Notes: generated from the sequence alone by a model not told the origin. Shown: positions 8,465 through 17,835, numbered from the stretch's first letter. The stretch is 64,000 nucleotides of DNA from Acholeplasmataceae bacterium (GCA_021108415.1 JAIOQX010000003.1:372001-436000), one strand, 5' to 3'. Translations and numbers: made by a program.

Positions 8465-11313
8465 TGCTGGATATTATCTATGGCATCATGAGTTTTTTTG
8501 GTCTGATCATTTTATTTTTTATGATTATCATCATGACACAAAAAACAAGACATGATCGAAAATCTATTAAAGTAAAAAAAGCTAGAGATTATTTATTTAA
8601 AAAATACATAGATCAAGAAGATGTTGATATACCAGTATCAAAAAGGTTCTTTTTTGATGCACTTATTGATGTCGATGAGCAAATTCATTTAGAACCTAGT
8701 GTAAGAGAACATATCATAAATGACTTTAAAGAAACTAAGTTTATCAAGAAACAATTCAAACTTATAAATTCAAAAAGTGTCTATAAAAGAAAGATAGCTG
8801 TCTATTATATATCTAAACTACGTACAGAGAATGCATATGAATTACTATTTAATAGGTTTTTAAAGGAAAAAAATGAAGCTGTTAAAATAAGAATCGTTGC
8901 GAATATGCGTTATGGATTAAAAGATGAATATTTAACAAAAATCATTGAATCATTGGTTGATTCAACCGATGCATATCATGAACGCTTATGTGTTTTGCTA
9001 GGAAACAATTATAAGCGTCTTTATGATGCCTTTTTGGCTTATAAGGATGATCAAAGATATCAAATTGTTTTAGGCCTTATTAGAATAGGGGCTTTTCATT
9101 CAGATGCATTTTTAATTGATTATATGCAAAACACACTTTCTTGGGTGATTCATGATCATCCATATGATGATCAAACAAACTTGTTTTTAAAAGAAAAGAT
9201 ATTACAAAATATATTTAAACATACACCTGAGCTCTTATCAACTTCTGAATATCTTGATCATGATGATATATTGATTAGATCATATGGGATTTCATCTTTG
9301 TATTATGAACCATGTATCACGTGTATAAATAAGATCATTGAAGGATATGATGAAGGTGAGTTAGAAGATATAAGAGTAAAGACATTATCTAAAATTGTTT
9401 TAAATGATCGTTCATTTTTAAATCATTTATTGAGAATCTATCAACCATTGGTTGATTATCAAAAAGAAATGCTTATTAATGTGTTTTCTGATCGCATAGA
9501 CTATATCATTTTAGATATTTTTGAAACAAATCCAGATTTGTTAAAAGATATTATTGATCGTATGATTAGACAAAACAATGCAGAAGCGATTATTGATTTT
9601 TTAAACAATAATAGAGACAAATCGATTGAAACTTATTTGCTTAATATCATTAAAATTCATTTGAGTCAAAATGATGAAATGACAAAAGAATTTAGAATAT
9701 ATTTAAATCAAGATGTTTTAAAAAAGATGGGATTACAAAGCTATACGCCTGTTGTAGAGAAGAAAGAAAAAGCACCAGTTGAAAAAACTAAAGTTTTTTG
9801 GATGATCAGATGGATGATTTTTTCACTTTTACTTTTACCAATCATTTATCTAATTAGATTTAATGTATCTTTATTTGATCTAACTTTAGTAGAAATCATT
9901 GAAGGGTTTTTAATAGATGTTAATGTGTATTTAATTTTTTATTTTACAACTATCAATGCAATTTATATGATTTTATTTGTTTTAGCTTTAATCAATTCAA
10001 GAAAACAAGTTAATCTGTCTAAAACAAGAAAAAACACCTTATTATTCTCAGAAAAACTATTACCTGGTATATCTATCATTGCACCTGCTTATAATGAAGA
10101 GATGAATATCATCGATAGTATAACGAGCCTTCTAAATTTAAAATATCCAATTTATGAAGTTATTGTCGTCAATGATGGGTCAAAAGATGAAACCTTAAAT
10201 ATCATGATTGCACATTTTAAGCTAGAAAGAAAACACTCATCACATATCAATCATTTAGGTACTAAAAAGATTAGAGCTGTCTATTATACAAAAGATATTC
10301 CTAATTTAATCGTTGTTGATAAACAAAACGGTGGGAAAGCAGATGCTTTAAATGTCGGTATTAACTTAAGTAAACAACCTTATGTTTGTGGGATTGATGC
10401 AGATAGTATTTTAGAAGGTAATGCCTTATTGAAACTAGCATCAACCATGTTAGATGATACGAAACCATATATTGCTATGGGTGGTAATATCTATCCTGCA
10501 AATGGGTTTACCTTTGATAAAGGTAGAGTAGAAAAAAGAGCGATTCCTAGTGAAATGGTTTGTAGATTTCAAACCATTGAATATTTAAGAGCTTTTACCA
10601 GTGGTCGTATCGGATGGAGTCAACTTAGAAGTTTGATGATCATATCTGGAGCTTTTGGACTTTTCCACAAACAAAATCTAATTGATACCGGTGGATATTT
10701 AACCAGTAGTTCTAAATTAAAAAAAGATACTGTAGGTGAAGATATGGAGCTTGTTGTAAGAATGACGATACAAGCGTTAGAGCAAAAAGATCCATATCGT
10801 GTCGCATATGTTTATAATGCGCATTGTTATACTGAATTACCTAGTGATTTAAAAACACTTTTAAAACAAAGAAATAGATGGCAAAGAGGATTAATAGATA
10901 TTTTATCTTATCATCGAAAAATATCATTTAATCCTAAATATAAACAAATTGGATTAATTGGATATCCATACTTTTTTATCTTTGAGTTTTTAGGACCTTT
11001 TTTTGAGGCACAAGGCTATATCATGTTAACTATTGCACTTATTTTAGGTTTATTAAATCCAGTGATTATATTAGGCATTTTTGTATCATCTATCTTATTT
11101 GGTGTTGTAATATCCTTATCATCTATTTTCATGAGTGAAAAAGAATTAAAAATGATGAGTAGGAAAGATACGATCATTATGTTAATATTTGCCATTATAG
11201 AAAATTTTGGATATAGACAATTAATTAGTATGCATAGAGTGTTTAGTAGCTTTAGTGCGTTAAGAGAAAATAACAAATGGGGATCGCAAAAGCGAAAAGG
11301 GTTTAAAACATAA
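8464..11313 (+). CDS. HEAT-repeat membrane glycosyltransferase, family 2 (polysaccharide synthase-like)
   Basis: A 949-aa membrane protein. Order: one N-terminal membrane segment (about 3-26), a long cytosolic helical region with HEAT-like repeats (about 60-430), two membrane segments (about 447-470 and 485-510), a family-2 glycosyltransferase domain (about 530-810), then several C-terminal membrane segments. The GT2 domain keeps the processive-synthase motifs: VVNDGSKDE (about 565), DADS (about 645), GEDME (about 757) and QRNRW (about 802), as in cellulose, hyaluronan and poly-GlcNAc synthases. The enzyme is therefore predicted to be active and to extrude a beta-linked polymer; substrate unknown, with UDP-GlcNAc favoured by the neighbouring glmSMU. 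It is coupled to the degenerate regulator upstream. The HEAT region could be the docking surface for it. Confidence 0.8.
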   Translation: MLDIIYGIMSFFGLIILFFMIIIMTQKTRHDRKSIKVKKARDYLFKKYIDQEDVDIPVSKRFFFDALIDVDEQIHLEPSVREHIINDFKETKFIKKQFKLINSKSVYKRKIAVYYISKLRTENAYELLFNRFLKEKNEAVKIRIVANMRYGLKDEYLTKIIESLVDSTDAYHERLCVLLGNNYKRLYDAFLAYKDDQRYQIVLGLIRIGAFHSDAFLIDYMQNTLSWVIHDHPYDDQTNLFLKEKILQNIFKHTPELLSTSEYLDHDDILIRSYGISSLYYEPCITCINKIIEGYDEGELEDIRVKTLSKIVLNDRSFLNHLLRIYQPLVDYQKEMLINVFSDRIDYIILDIFETNPDLLKDIIDRMIRQNNAEAIIDFLNNNRDKSIETYLLNIIKIHLSQNDEMTKEFRIYLNQDVLKKMGLQSYTPVVEKKEKAPVEKTKVFWMIRWMIFSLLLLPIIYLIRFNVSLFDLTLVEIIEGFLIDVNVYLIFYFTTINAIYMILFVLALINSRKQVNLSKTRKNTLLFSEKLLPGISIIAPAYNEEMNIIDSITSLLNLKYPIYEVIVVNDGSKDETLNIMIAHFKLERKHSSHINHLGTKKIRAVYYTKDIPNLIVVDKQNGGKADALNVGINLSKQPYVCGIDADSILEGNALLKLASTMLDDTKPYIAMGGNIYPANGFTFDKGRVEKRAIPSEMVCRFQTIEYLRAFTSGRIGWSQLRSLMIISGAFGLFHKQNLIDTGGYLTSSSKLKKDTVGEDMELVVRMTIQALEQKDPYRVAYVYNAHCYTELPSDLKTLLKQRNRWQRGLIDILSYHRKISFNPKYKQIGLIGYPYFFIFEFLGPFFEAQGYIMLTIALILGLLNPVIILGIFVSSILFGVVISLSSIFMSEKELKMMSRKDTIIMLIFAIIENFGYRQLISMHRVFSSFSALRENNKWGSQKRKGFKT

Positions 11314-11342
11314 TAGGTGAGCAAAAAGTAGGTATAAGAAAA

Positions 11343-12113
11343 ATGAATTATCAAAAAGAATTAGATTTACTAAAAAGAATAGTAAAAAATATTTATGAAG
11401 ATACGATTCATAGGGTTAAAAAGACATCTTTTAAAGGTGTACAAGATATTGTTACCTCTACTGATTTATATATTGAAAGACATTTAATCGATGAGATTAA
11501 GAAGTCTTTCCCTAATGATTTTATACATTCTGAAGAATTTCATAATCAAACACTTTTAAAGAATAGAACATGGTTAATTGATCCAATTGATGGGACGAGT
11601 AATTATGCAGCTAAATTAGGATTATATGTGGTTCAAATTGCTTTATATGATCAAGAGGATGTTGTATTATCATATATCTATGCCCCCACTTTAAATAAGA
11701 CCTATTATGCTATCAAAGGTCTAGGTGCATTTGTTAATGATCAAAAATATCACGTAAGTGATGAACATGACCCATCAAATTTTATGATCTCTATGGTTGG
11801 ATTAAGTCACAGTTTATCAAATCAATCATATTTTGAAAAAATGATTGATTTATCGATAAACCATAAATATAAAATGAGAATGCTTGGATCGATTGGATTA
11901 GAACTTTCATTAACTTCTGAATCTATATTTAACCTCTTTTATACAAATGTTACAAATTTATGGGATATATGTCCTGGACTTTTACTTGTAAGAGAAGCGG
12001 GATGTATAAGTGTTAATGAAAAACTTATGGATTATCAATTAGGTGATCAACATCTTTTTGTTTTTACAGATAAAAAAACGATAGAACTCTTAAAAGCATA
12101 TGTTCTAAATTGA
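11343..12113 (+). CDS. Inositol monophosphatase family protein
   Basis: This 256-aa protein belongs to the Mg-dependent, Li-sensitive phosphatase fold (SuhB/CysQ/IMPase). Metal-binding motifs are visible: the Glu pair in HSEE (about 59-60), DPIDGT at 80-85 and the C-terminal WDICPG (WDxxxG variant, about 209-214). Length matches the family. It follows the glycosyltransferase by 29 nt, with no intervening terminator, so it is probably cotranscribed. Substrate could be a sugar phosphate, inositol phosphate or 3'-phosphoadenosine nucleotide; sequence alone does not decide. Confidence 0.85.
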   Translation: MNYQKELDLLKRIVKNIYEDTIHRVKKTSFKGVQDIVTSTDLYIERHLIDEIKKSFPNDFIHSEEFHNQTLLKNRTWLIDPIDGTSNYAAKLGLYVVQIALYDQEDVVLSYIYAPTLNKTYYAIKGLGAFVNDQKYHVSDEHDPSNFMISMVGLSHSLSNQSYFEKMIDLSINHKYKMRMLGSIGLELSLTSESIFNLFYTNVTNLWDICPGLLLVREAGCISVNEKLMDYQLGDQHLFVFTDKKTIELLKAYVLN

Positions 12114-12170
12114 TAAAATTTTTCAATATATGTAAGAATGTTTATTAACCAATTATTCAGATTTTTATTA

Positions 12171-12179
12171 TGATATAAT
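12171..12179 (+). promoter_or_regulatory. Extended -10 promoter of the acetyltransferase gene
   Basis: TGATATAAT at 12171-12179 without a good -35, followed by AAAAGGAGA (12196-12204) and ATG 12210. Confidence 0.55.
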
Positions 12180-12209
12180 AAATTTATAAAGGTTAAAAGG
12201 AGATATACT

Positions 12210-12674
12210 ATGGCTAGCGATTCTAAAGACATGTTGGTTGATTTATATCAACCCATCATTAAAGAAATTGATAATAAATATGAAATCAAAAGAGTTTTAT
12301 CACCAAATAGTGATAAAGTCTTAGATTTTATAGATACTCATTTTTCAAAAGGTTGGAAATCAGAGGCAAAAGCGGGATTATATAAAAACAATCCAACTTG
12401 TTTCATTTCAGTAGATGGAGATAAGATTATAGGGTTTGCTTGCTATGATGCAACCGCTAAAGCTTATTTTGGACCAACTGGTGTTGATGAAGCTTATAGA
12501 GGACAAGGTATCGGCAAATCATTATTATTAAAATGTTTGGTTCATATGAAATATGATGGTTATGGTTATGCAATTATTGGTGGCGTTGAACCAAAGAATT
12601 GGATATTTTATGAAAAAGTTTGTGGCGCAACACCAATTGAAAATAGTAAAAAGATTTATACACGCATGGTTTAA
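12210..12674 (+). CDS. GNAT family N-acetyltransferase
   Basis: A 154-aa single-domain GNAT enzyme. The acetyl-CoA binding motif A is visible as VDEAYRGQGIGKSLL (about 92-106, Q/R-x-x-G-x-G/A), and the C-terminal part has the FYEKVCGATP pattern typical of small-molecule acetyltransferases. It has its own promoter and ends in a hairpin, then GH20 follows 43 nt later. The acceptor is unknown; an amino sugar is possible by context but is only a guess. Confidence 0.85.
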   Translation: MASDSKDMLVDLYQPIIKEIDNKYEIKRVLSPNSDKVLDFIDTHFSKGWKSEAKAGLYKNNPTCFISVDGDKIIGFACYDATAKAYFGPTGVDEAYRGQGIGKSLLLKCLVHMKYDGYGYAIIGGVEPKNWIFYEKVCGATPIENSKKIYTRMV

Positions 12675-12694
12675 GTTATCTTAAGCCATGTTTT
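12665..12694 (+). terminator. Hairpin at the end of the acetyltransferase gene
   Basis: An 11-bp stem with one G-T pair (12665-12675 / 12680-12690, loop TTAT) spans the stop codon and is followed by TTTT. The short U-run suggests a weak or partial terminator allowing some read-through into the GH20 gene. Confidence 0.5.
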
Positions 12695-12717
12695 CATATT
12701 GAAGGGAGAACAAATAA

Positions 12718-14562
12718 ATGAATATATCAGGTATTGAAATGATTAAACAAGTAGAGTTAATTAAAACTTATACTGAATTTAGGTTTAATGATATAGAGTC
12801 TATTGAATTTTTATCATTTGATCAAGCAGATTATCAAATCATCAAAAAAGACAACTCTTATCAAGTTTATTATCGAAAAGATAGAGATATCTATGCAGCA
12901 CTAGGATATATCTTAAGCCATCAACACAAGAAAGACTATGATATTAAAAGAACAAGACAGTTAAAATCACTAGGGTATATGATTGACTGTGCAAGAAATG
13001 CTGTTCCTACCATTAAGAGTTTAAAAAGACAAATTATCAATTTGTCTTTAATGGGTTATACCTATATAGGTCTATATTTAGAAGATCTATTTGAAATGGA
13101 TGGTGAACCAGAGTTTGGTTATATGCGAGGACGATATACAAACTCTGAAATAAGCGATTTAGTAGCTTTTTCAAAACAATTTGATATTCAGGTTATTCCC
13201 TACATTCAAACACTAGCACACTTGAATGCTATCTTTAAACATAAAAGATATCAAGATGTTCTAGATATCAATGATATCTTACTTGTAGATGAGCCTAAAA
13301 CATATGAGCTAATCGAAAAAATGATTGTTACTGTTAAACACATGTTTCATACAAATATTATTAACATAGGTATGGATGAAGCATGGCAATTAGGGTTAGG
13401 TAAATACTTAAATAAACATGGATTTCAAAATCGAATGGATATCATGTTAAAACATTTAGATAAAGTCTTGGATATATGTAGGCAACATGATATCAAAGCA
13501 TCTATGTGGGCTGATATGTTTTTTCATCTAAAGGGTGGCGCATATTTTTCAAAAGATAAAGTCTCATTTGATGATATGAAAGGACTAGTTCCTGATCATG
13601 TTGAATTAATCTATTGGGACTATTATCATACAGAACAAAAAGATTTTGATAACAAGTTTGAGTCTTTACAAACCTTAACAACAAATTATGGATTTGCTGG
13701 TGGTGCATGGAAGTGGGTAGGATTTGCGCCATTTAATGGATTTTCTGAAAAAACATCTATACCAGCAATAGCTGCTTGTAAAAAAGCAGATGTCAACCAC
13801 TTTGTGGTGACATCTTGGGGAGATAATGGAGCTGAGGCTTCTATGTTTTCTGTGCTACCAAGTCTTTTATTTATAGCATCAGCATTTTATGAAGATGATT
13901 TATGTGATCAAGATGCCTTTTTATATGGATTGACTCATTACTCTAAAAAAGCTTGGATGGATTTAGATATGTTAAATCATATTTATCCATCAATGGATAT
14001 CAAAACAGTGAACCCATCTAAATATTTATTATTTGAAGATTTATTATTAGGTGATGCTCATATTAAATTGCATAAAAACTACAAAGCATCTTATGAAAAC
14101 ATAAAAGAAATACTTGAACCCTATACAACCATAGATTCACATTATCAATATATTTTTAATACACTATATGACCTAGCATTGATATTATCAATTAAATCGA
14201 CTATGAGTATTAAATTATATGAATTGTATTATCAAAAAGATATAGTCGGCTTAAATGAGTTTGTTCAAAATGATTTATCTGAAGTCATAGACAACATAGA
14301 ACAACTATATAAAGATTTCAAAGTTCAATGGATGATAGATAACAAGCCATTTGGATTTGAAGTGCAAAGTTATCGTTTTGGTGGGTTGATCCAAAGATTA
14401 AAAGATGTTAAAGATAAAATAGAAGATTATATAGCAAATCGTATAGATAAAATAGAAGAACTTGATGAAAGAGTATTAAATCTGGCAAATGATGATGATC
14501 CATATCTTGGATGTATTTATTACAACCAATTTATAAAATACATCACTTTTGGAACATTTTAG
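12718..14562 (+). CDS. GH20 beta-N-acetylhexosaminidase (GcnA-like)
   Basis: This 614-aa protein resembles the GcnA-type branch of glycoside hydrolase family 20, exo-enzymes that remove terminal GlcNAc/GalNAc. A small N-terminal beta domain (about 1-80) precedes the TIM-barrel, which begins KSLGYMIDCARNAVPT. The substrate-assisted catalytic pair is Asp220-Glu221 in IGMDEAW (the family's usual GGDE, here GMDE). The length is close to GcnA (about 630). No signal peptide or membrane segment is seen, so it probably works in the cytosol or leaves by an unknown route. AAGGGAG at 12702-12708 sets ATG 12718. Near glmSMU and the GT2 synthase it may recycle or trim an amino-sugar glycan. Confidence 0.8.
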   Translation: MNISGIEMIKQVELIKTYTEFRFNDIESIEFLSFDQADYQIIKKDNSYQVYYRKDRDIYAALGYILSHQHKKDYDIKRTRQLKSLGYMIDCARNAVPTIKSLKRQIINLSLMGYTYIGLYLEDLFEMDGEPEFGYMRGRYTNSEISDLVAFSKQFDIQVIPYIQTLAHLNAIFKHKRYQDVLDINDILLVDEPKTYELIEKMIVTVKHMFHTNIINIGMDEAWQLGLGKYLNKHGFQNRMDIMLKHLDKVLDICRQHDIKASMWADMFFHLKGGAYFSKDKVSFDDMKGLVPDHVELIYWDYYHTEQKDFDNKFESLQTLTTNYGFAGGAWKWVGFAPFNGFSEKTSIPAIAACKKADVNHFVVTSWGDNGAEASMFSVLPSLLFIASAFYEDDLCDQDAFLYGLTHYSKKAWMDLDMLNHIYPSMDIKTVNPSKYLLFEDLLLGDAHIKLHKNYKASYENIKEILEPYTTIDSHYQYIFNTLYDLALILSIKSTMSIKLYELYYQKDIVGLNEFVQNDLSEVIDNIEQLYKDFKVQWMIDNKPFGFEVQSYRFGGLIQRLKDVKDKIEDYIANRIDKIEELDERVLNLANDDDPYLGCIYYNQFIKYITFGTF

Positions 14563-14569
14563 CAATTTA

Positions 14570-14587
14570 TTTACAATTTAATGTAAA
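14570..14587 (+). promoter_or_regulatory. Inverted repeat upstream of the glnA promoter
   Basis: TTTACA (14570-14575), 6-bp spacer, TGTAAA (14582-14587): perfect 6-bp arms 25 bp upstream of the glnA -35. The half sites resemble the TNACA/TGTNA halves of GlnR/TnrA boxes, but the arrangement (outward and closer) does not match the TGTNA-N7-TNACA consensus. A nearby TGTAAAGAAATAACA (14582-14596) has the right orientation with N5 spacing. Confidence 0.4.
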
Positions 14588-14612
14588 GAAATAACAAAAA
14601 CTTACAATATTA

Positions 14613-14641
14613 TTGACATATTACCTCTTTTTGCGTACAAT
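14613..14641 (+). promoter_or_regulatory. Promoter of glnA
   Basis: TTGACA (14613-14618), 17-bp spacer, TACAAT (14636-14641): close to the sigma-70 consensus. AAAAAGGAG follows just before ATG 14663, so the leader is very short. Confidence 0.85.
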
Positions 14642-14662
14642 TAAACAAAAAAAGGAGTTTAT

Positions 14663-16000
14663 ATGAAAAATTATACTAGACTTGATATTATTAATGCTGC
14701 AAAAGAACATAACGTTAAATATATAAGATTACAATTTACAGATATGTTAGGTGTTGTAAAGAATGTTGAAATACCTGCAACTAATTTAGAAAGAGCATTA
14801 TCAAATGAGATTATGTTTGATGGTTCATCGATTCAAGGGTTTGTTAGAATCGATGAAGCTGATATGTATTTATATCCTGATTTGTCTACTTGGTTGATCC
14901 TTGAATGGGAAACTTTATCTGAAGGTAAAGTTGCAAGACTGATTTGTGATATTTATACGACAGAACATGTTCCATTTACTGGTGATCCTAGATATATATT
15001 AAAGAGAAATTTAGAAAAAATGAAATCTTTAGGGTTTGAAAAGTTTAATGTAGGTGTAGAACCTGAGTTTTTCTTATTCAAATTAGATGAACATGGAAAA
15101 CCAACAATGGAGTTTTCTGATTTAGGTGGATATTTTGATCTTGCACCAATTGATGGATCAGAAGATGTAAGACGAGATATCGTCTTAGAATTAGAAAAAA
15201 TGGGATTTGATATGGAAGTGTCACATCATGAAGTTGCATTTGGACAACATGAAATTAACTTTCATTTTGATAATGCACTTGAAGCATGTGATAACATCCA
15301 AACTTTTAAAATTGTTGTTAAAAATGTCGCAAGACGTCACGGATATCATGCCACATTTATGCCTAAGCCAATTCAAGGTATTAATGGATCTGGGATGCAT
15401 ACCAATTGTTCTCTGTCACAAGATGGAGTGAATCTCTTTTATGATCCTAAAACAGAAAATCAATTATCTTCAACCGCATTAAAGTTTATTGCTGGTGTGA
15501 TGAAACATGCTCAAGAATTTGCATTAGTCACTAATCCTACTATTAATTCATATAAAAGATTAGTTCCAGGATTTGAAGCACCATGTTATATCTCATGGAG
15601 TGATGCAAATCGCTCTACAATGATTAGAATTCCAGCTGCTAGAGGTAATTCCACTCGTATAGAAGTTAGATCAGTCGATGCATCTGCAAATCCTTATTTA
15701 GCAATATCAGGTGTATTATCTGCAGGACTAGATGGTATAGAAAATGATTTAAAGACACTATCTCCTATTAAGAAAAACTTATTTAAGATGAGTGATTCAG
15801 AGAGAAAACGTTTAGGCATTAAAAATCTACCAGAATCTTTAAAAGAAGCGATTGAAAATTTCAGTTCATCAAGTCTCATGAAAGAGACAATTGGTGATTT
15901 CTTATTTGAAAAACTGATTGAAGCTAAAACAAGAGAATGGGATGAATATAAAGTTAGAGTTACAGCTTACGAATTAGAAAAATATCTTCCAATTATATAA
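14663..16000 (+). CDS. glnA: Glutamine synthetase, type I (alpha)
   Basis: Makes glutamine from glutamate, ammonia and ATP. The 445-aa length and lack of the adenylylation-site tyrosine region identify the Gram-positive GSI-alpha form. Visible motifs are [13 protein letters not shown] (the substrate/feedback-arginine region), GVEPEFFLF and [12 protein letters not shown] for metal ligands, the glutamate-binding INGSGMH, and [16 protein letters not shown]. It is a single-gene unit with a strong promoter and its own terminator. Regulation by a GlnR-like protein is possible given the inverted repeat upstream. Confidence 0.97.
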   Translation: MKNYTRLDIINAAKEHNVKYIRLQFTDMLGVVKNVEIPATNLERALSNEIMFDGSSIQGFVRIDEADMYLYPDLSTWLILEWETLSEGKVARLICDIYTTEHVPFTGDPRYILKRNLEKMKSLGFEKFNVGVEPEFFLFKLDEHGKPTMEFSDLGGYFDLAPIDGSEDVRRDIVLELEKMGFDMEVSHHEVAFGQHEINFHFDNALEACDNIQTFKIVVKNVARRHGYHATFMPKPIQGINGSGMHTNCSLSQDGVNLFYDPKTENQLSSTALKFIAGVMKHAQEFALVTNPTINSYKRLVPGFEAPCYISWSDANRSTMIRIPAARGNSTRIEVRSVDASANPYLAISGVLSAGLDGIENDLKTLSPIKKNLFKMSDSERKRLGIKNLPESLKEAIENFSSSSLMKETIGDFLFEKLIEAKTREWDEYKVRVTAYELEKYLPII

Positions 16001-16022
16001 AAGGCACTCGTGCCTTTTTTTA
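15999..16022 (+). terminator. Terminator of glnA
   Basis: GGCA-CTCG-TGCC hairpin extended by AAAA/TTTT pairs, overlapping the stop codon, followed by a run of T. Confidence 0.85.
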
Positions 16023-16034
16023 ATTGTTAAATAG

Positions 16035-16063
16035 TGATATAATTTAGTTAAGAAACGGGAGGT
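16035..16063 (+). promoter_or_regulatory. Promoter and RBS of pepF
   Basis: Extended -10 TGATATAAT at 16035-16043 and a GGGAGG ribosome binding site at 16057-16062 before ATG 16071. Confidence 0.55.
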
Positions 16064-16070
16064 AATTTTT

Positions 16071-17819
16071 ATGAAAAACTGGGATTTAAGTGATTTATAT
16101 AAGGGCTTTGATGAATCTTATGAAAAAGATTTAAAAAAACTTGAGAACAAAATTGATGATCTAAAGAAATATATCTTATACCAAAAACAAGAAAATGATA
16201 CACAATACATTGAAGGATATATTAAATTTGATGAAGAGATTACCATATTAGCACGTACTTTAGGATCATTTGCGTCTTTAACGATGGCTACAAATGTTAA
16301 TGATGAAAATGGACCTTTGTATTTAGCTAAGTTACAACAAATCTTTAGAAAATCAACTGCAGAGCAAGTGATTTTCCAAAGATATTTAACAACCGTTGAT
16401 CTTGATAAAGCGGCTGAACATTCTAAAGCAATTAGAACTTATCTTTATATCTTAAAAAGAGAACAAGAAGATGCTAAACATCTTTTAAGTGAAAAAGAGG
16501 AAGTCTTATATGCTAAGATGAGAGAATTTGCATCATCTAGTTGGTCTCAACTTCACTCACTAACAACAGCAAATCTTGCTGTTGAATATGATGAAAAAGA
16601 AATCACATTAAGCGAAGTTAGAAATATGGCTTATGATTCTAATCCAGATGTTAGAAAAAAAGCATATGAAGCAGAACTAAAAGCATATGAAAAAATAGAT
16701 GATCAAGTAGCTTTAGGTTTATCAAATATTAAAAGAGAAGTTACAACTTTAAATGAACTTCGAGGATTTGATTCTGCTCTATCTAAAACTTTATTCCAAT
16801 CCAAGATGACTTCAGAAACTCTTAATGCAATGCTTTCAGCAATGTTAGAATATAGACCTCATTTTGCAGCATACTTAAAAGCGAAAGCAAAATATCTTAA
16901 ACATGATAGATCACTTCCTTTTTATGATATGTTTGCGCCAGTTGGTAAATTAACTAAGACATATACATATGAAGAAGCACAAAAAATAGTTAAAGATGCT
17001 TTTTATGGCTATTCTAAGAGATTAGGCGATTTTGCAACTAAAGCATTTGATAACAATTGGGTTGACCCTTTTCCTAAGAAAGGTAAAAGAGGAGGAGCTT
17101 TTTGTTCTAATCAACCACAAATCAAACAATCAAGAATTATGTCTAACTTCACTGGATCATTATCTGATGTCCTAACATTAGCTCATGAACTAGGTCATGG
17201 TTACCATGGTGAAGTAATTTCTAACAATAAACCACTTCATTGGTCTTATCCAATGCCTTTAGCAGAAACTGCATCAATTTTTTGTGAAACGATTGTTAAT
17301 AATTATTTATTAAAACAATTAACAAAAGATGAAGAAAAATTATCAGTCTTAGAAAACTCACTTCAAGGTGATACTCAAGTCATCGTTGATATTTTATCTA
17401 GATATATATTTGAAACTAAACTTTTTGAACATGCAAATGGACCAATCAATAAAAATCAAATGAAATCATGGATGACTGACGCTCAAAAAGAAGCATATCA
17501 AGATGGTCTTGATCATGATATTCTTCATCCATATATGTGGTTAAATAAAGGACATTATTATAGTGCAGGGTTAAATTTCTATAATTTCCCTTATGCTTTT
17601 GGTCTACTATTTGGAAAAGGTTTATATGCAACTTATTTAAAAGATTCTGATAAGTTTGTTAACAACTATGATGATCTTTTAACATTAACAACTAAGACTA
17701 GTGTTGAAGAGACAGCAAAATCTATGGATATTGATGTTACATCTAAAGATTTTTGGATTTCATCTTTAGAACAAGTGAAAAAAGACATTGATGAAGTTAT
17801 CCTATTATTTAACAAATAA
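16071..17819 (+). CDS. pepF: Oligoendopeptidase F (M3 metallopeptidase)
   Basis: Cytosolic zinc endopeptidase for peptides of roughly 7-17 residues. The 582-aa protein (family about 600) has the zinc motif HELGH at 372-376 and the downstream AETASIFCE Glu ligand region. The N-terminal helical M3 domain (about 1-200) contains the typical WDLSDLY opening. It stands as a single gene behind its own promoter. Peptide catabolism fits an organism that imports peptides; no peptide transporter lies next to it. Confidence 0.95.
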   Translation: MKNWDLSDLYKGFDESYEKDLKKLENKIDDLKKYILYQKQENDTQYIEGYIKFDEEITILARTLGSFASLTMATNVNDENGPLYLAKLQQIFRKSTAEQVIFQRYLTTVDLDKAAEHSKAIRTYLYILKREQEDAKHLLSEKEEVLYAKMREFASSSWSQLHSLTTANLAVEYDEKEITLSEVRNMAYDSNPDVRKKAYEAELKAYEKIDDQVALGLSNIKREVTTLNELRGFDSALSKTLFQSKMTSETLNAMLSAMLEYRPHFAAYLKAKAKYLKHDRSLPFYDMFAPVGKLTKTYTYEEAQKIVKDAFYGYSKRLGDFATKAFDNNWVDPFPKKGKRGGAFCSNQPQIKQSRIMSNFTGSLSDVLTLAHELGHGYHGEVISNNKPLHWSYPMPLAETASIFCETIVNNYLLKQLTKDEEKLSVLENSLQGDTQVIVDILSRYIFETKLFEHANGPINKNQMKSWMTDAQKEAYQDGLDHDILHPYMWLNKGHYYSAGLNFYNFPYAFGLLFGKGLYATYLKDSDKFVNNYDDLLTLTTKTSVEETAKSMDIDVTSKDFWISSLEQVKKDIDEVILLFNK

Positions 17820-17835
17820 TATATTTGTCATTATC

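Noticed and set aside
11016-11354. Reverse-strand ORF of 112 codons over the GT2 C-terminus
   Set aside because: Antisense shadow of membrane-segment codons; no start signal or similarity.
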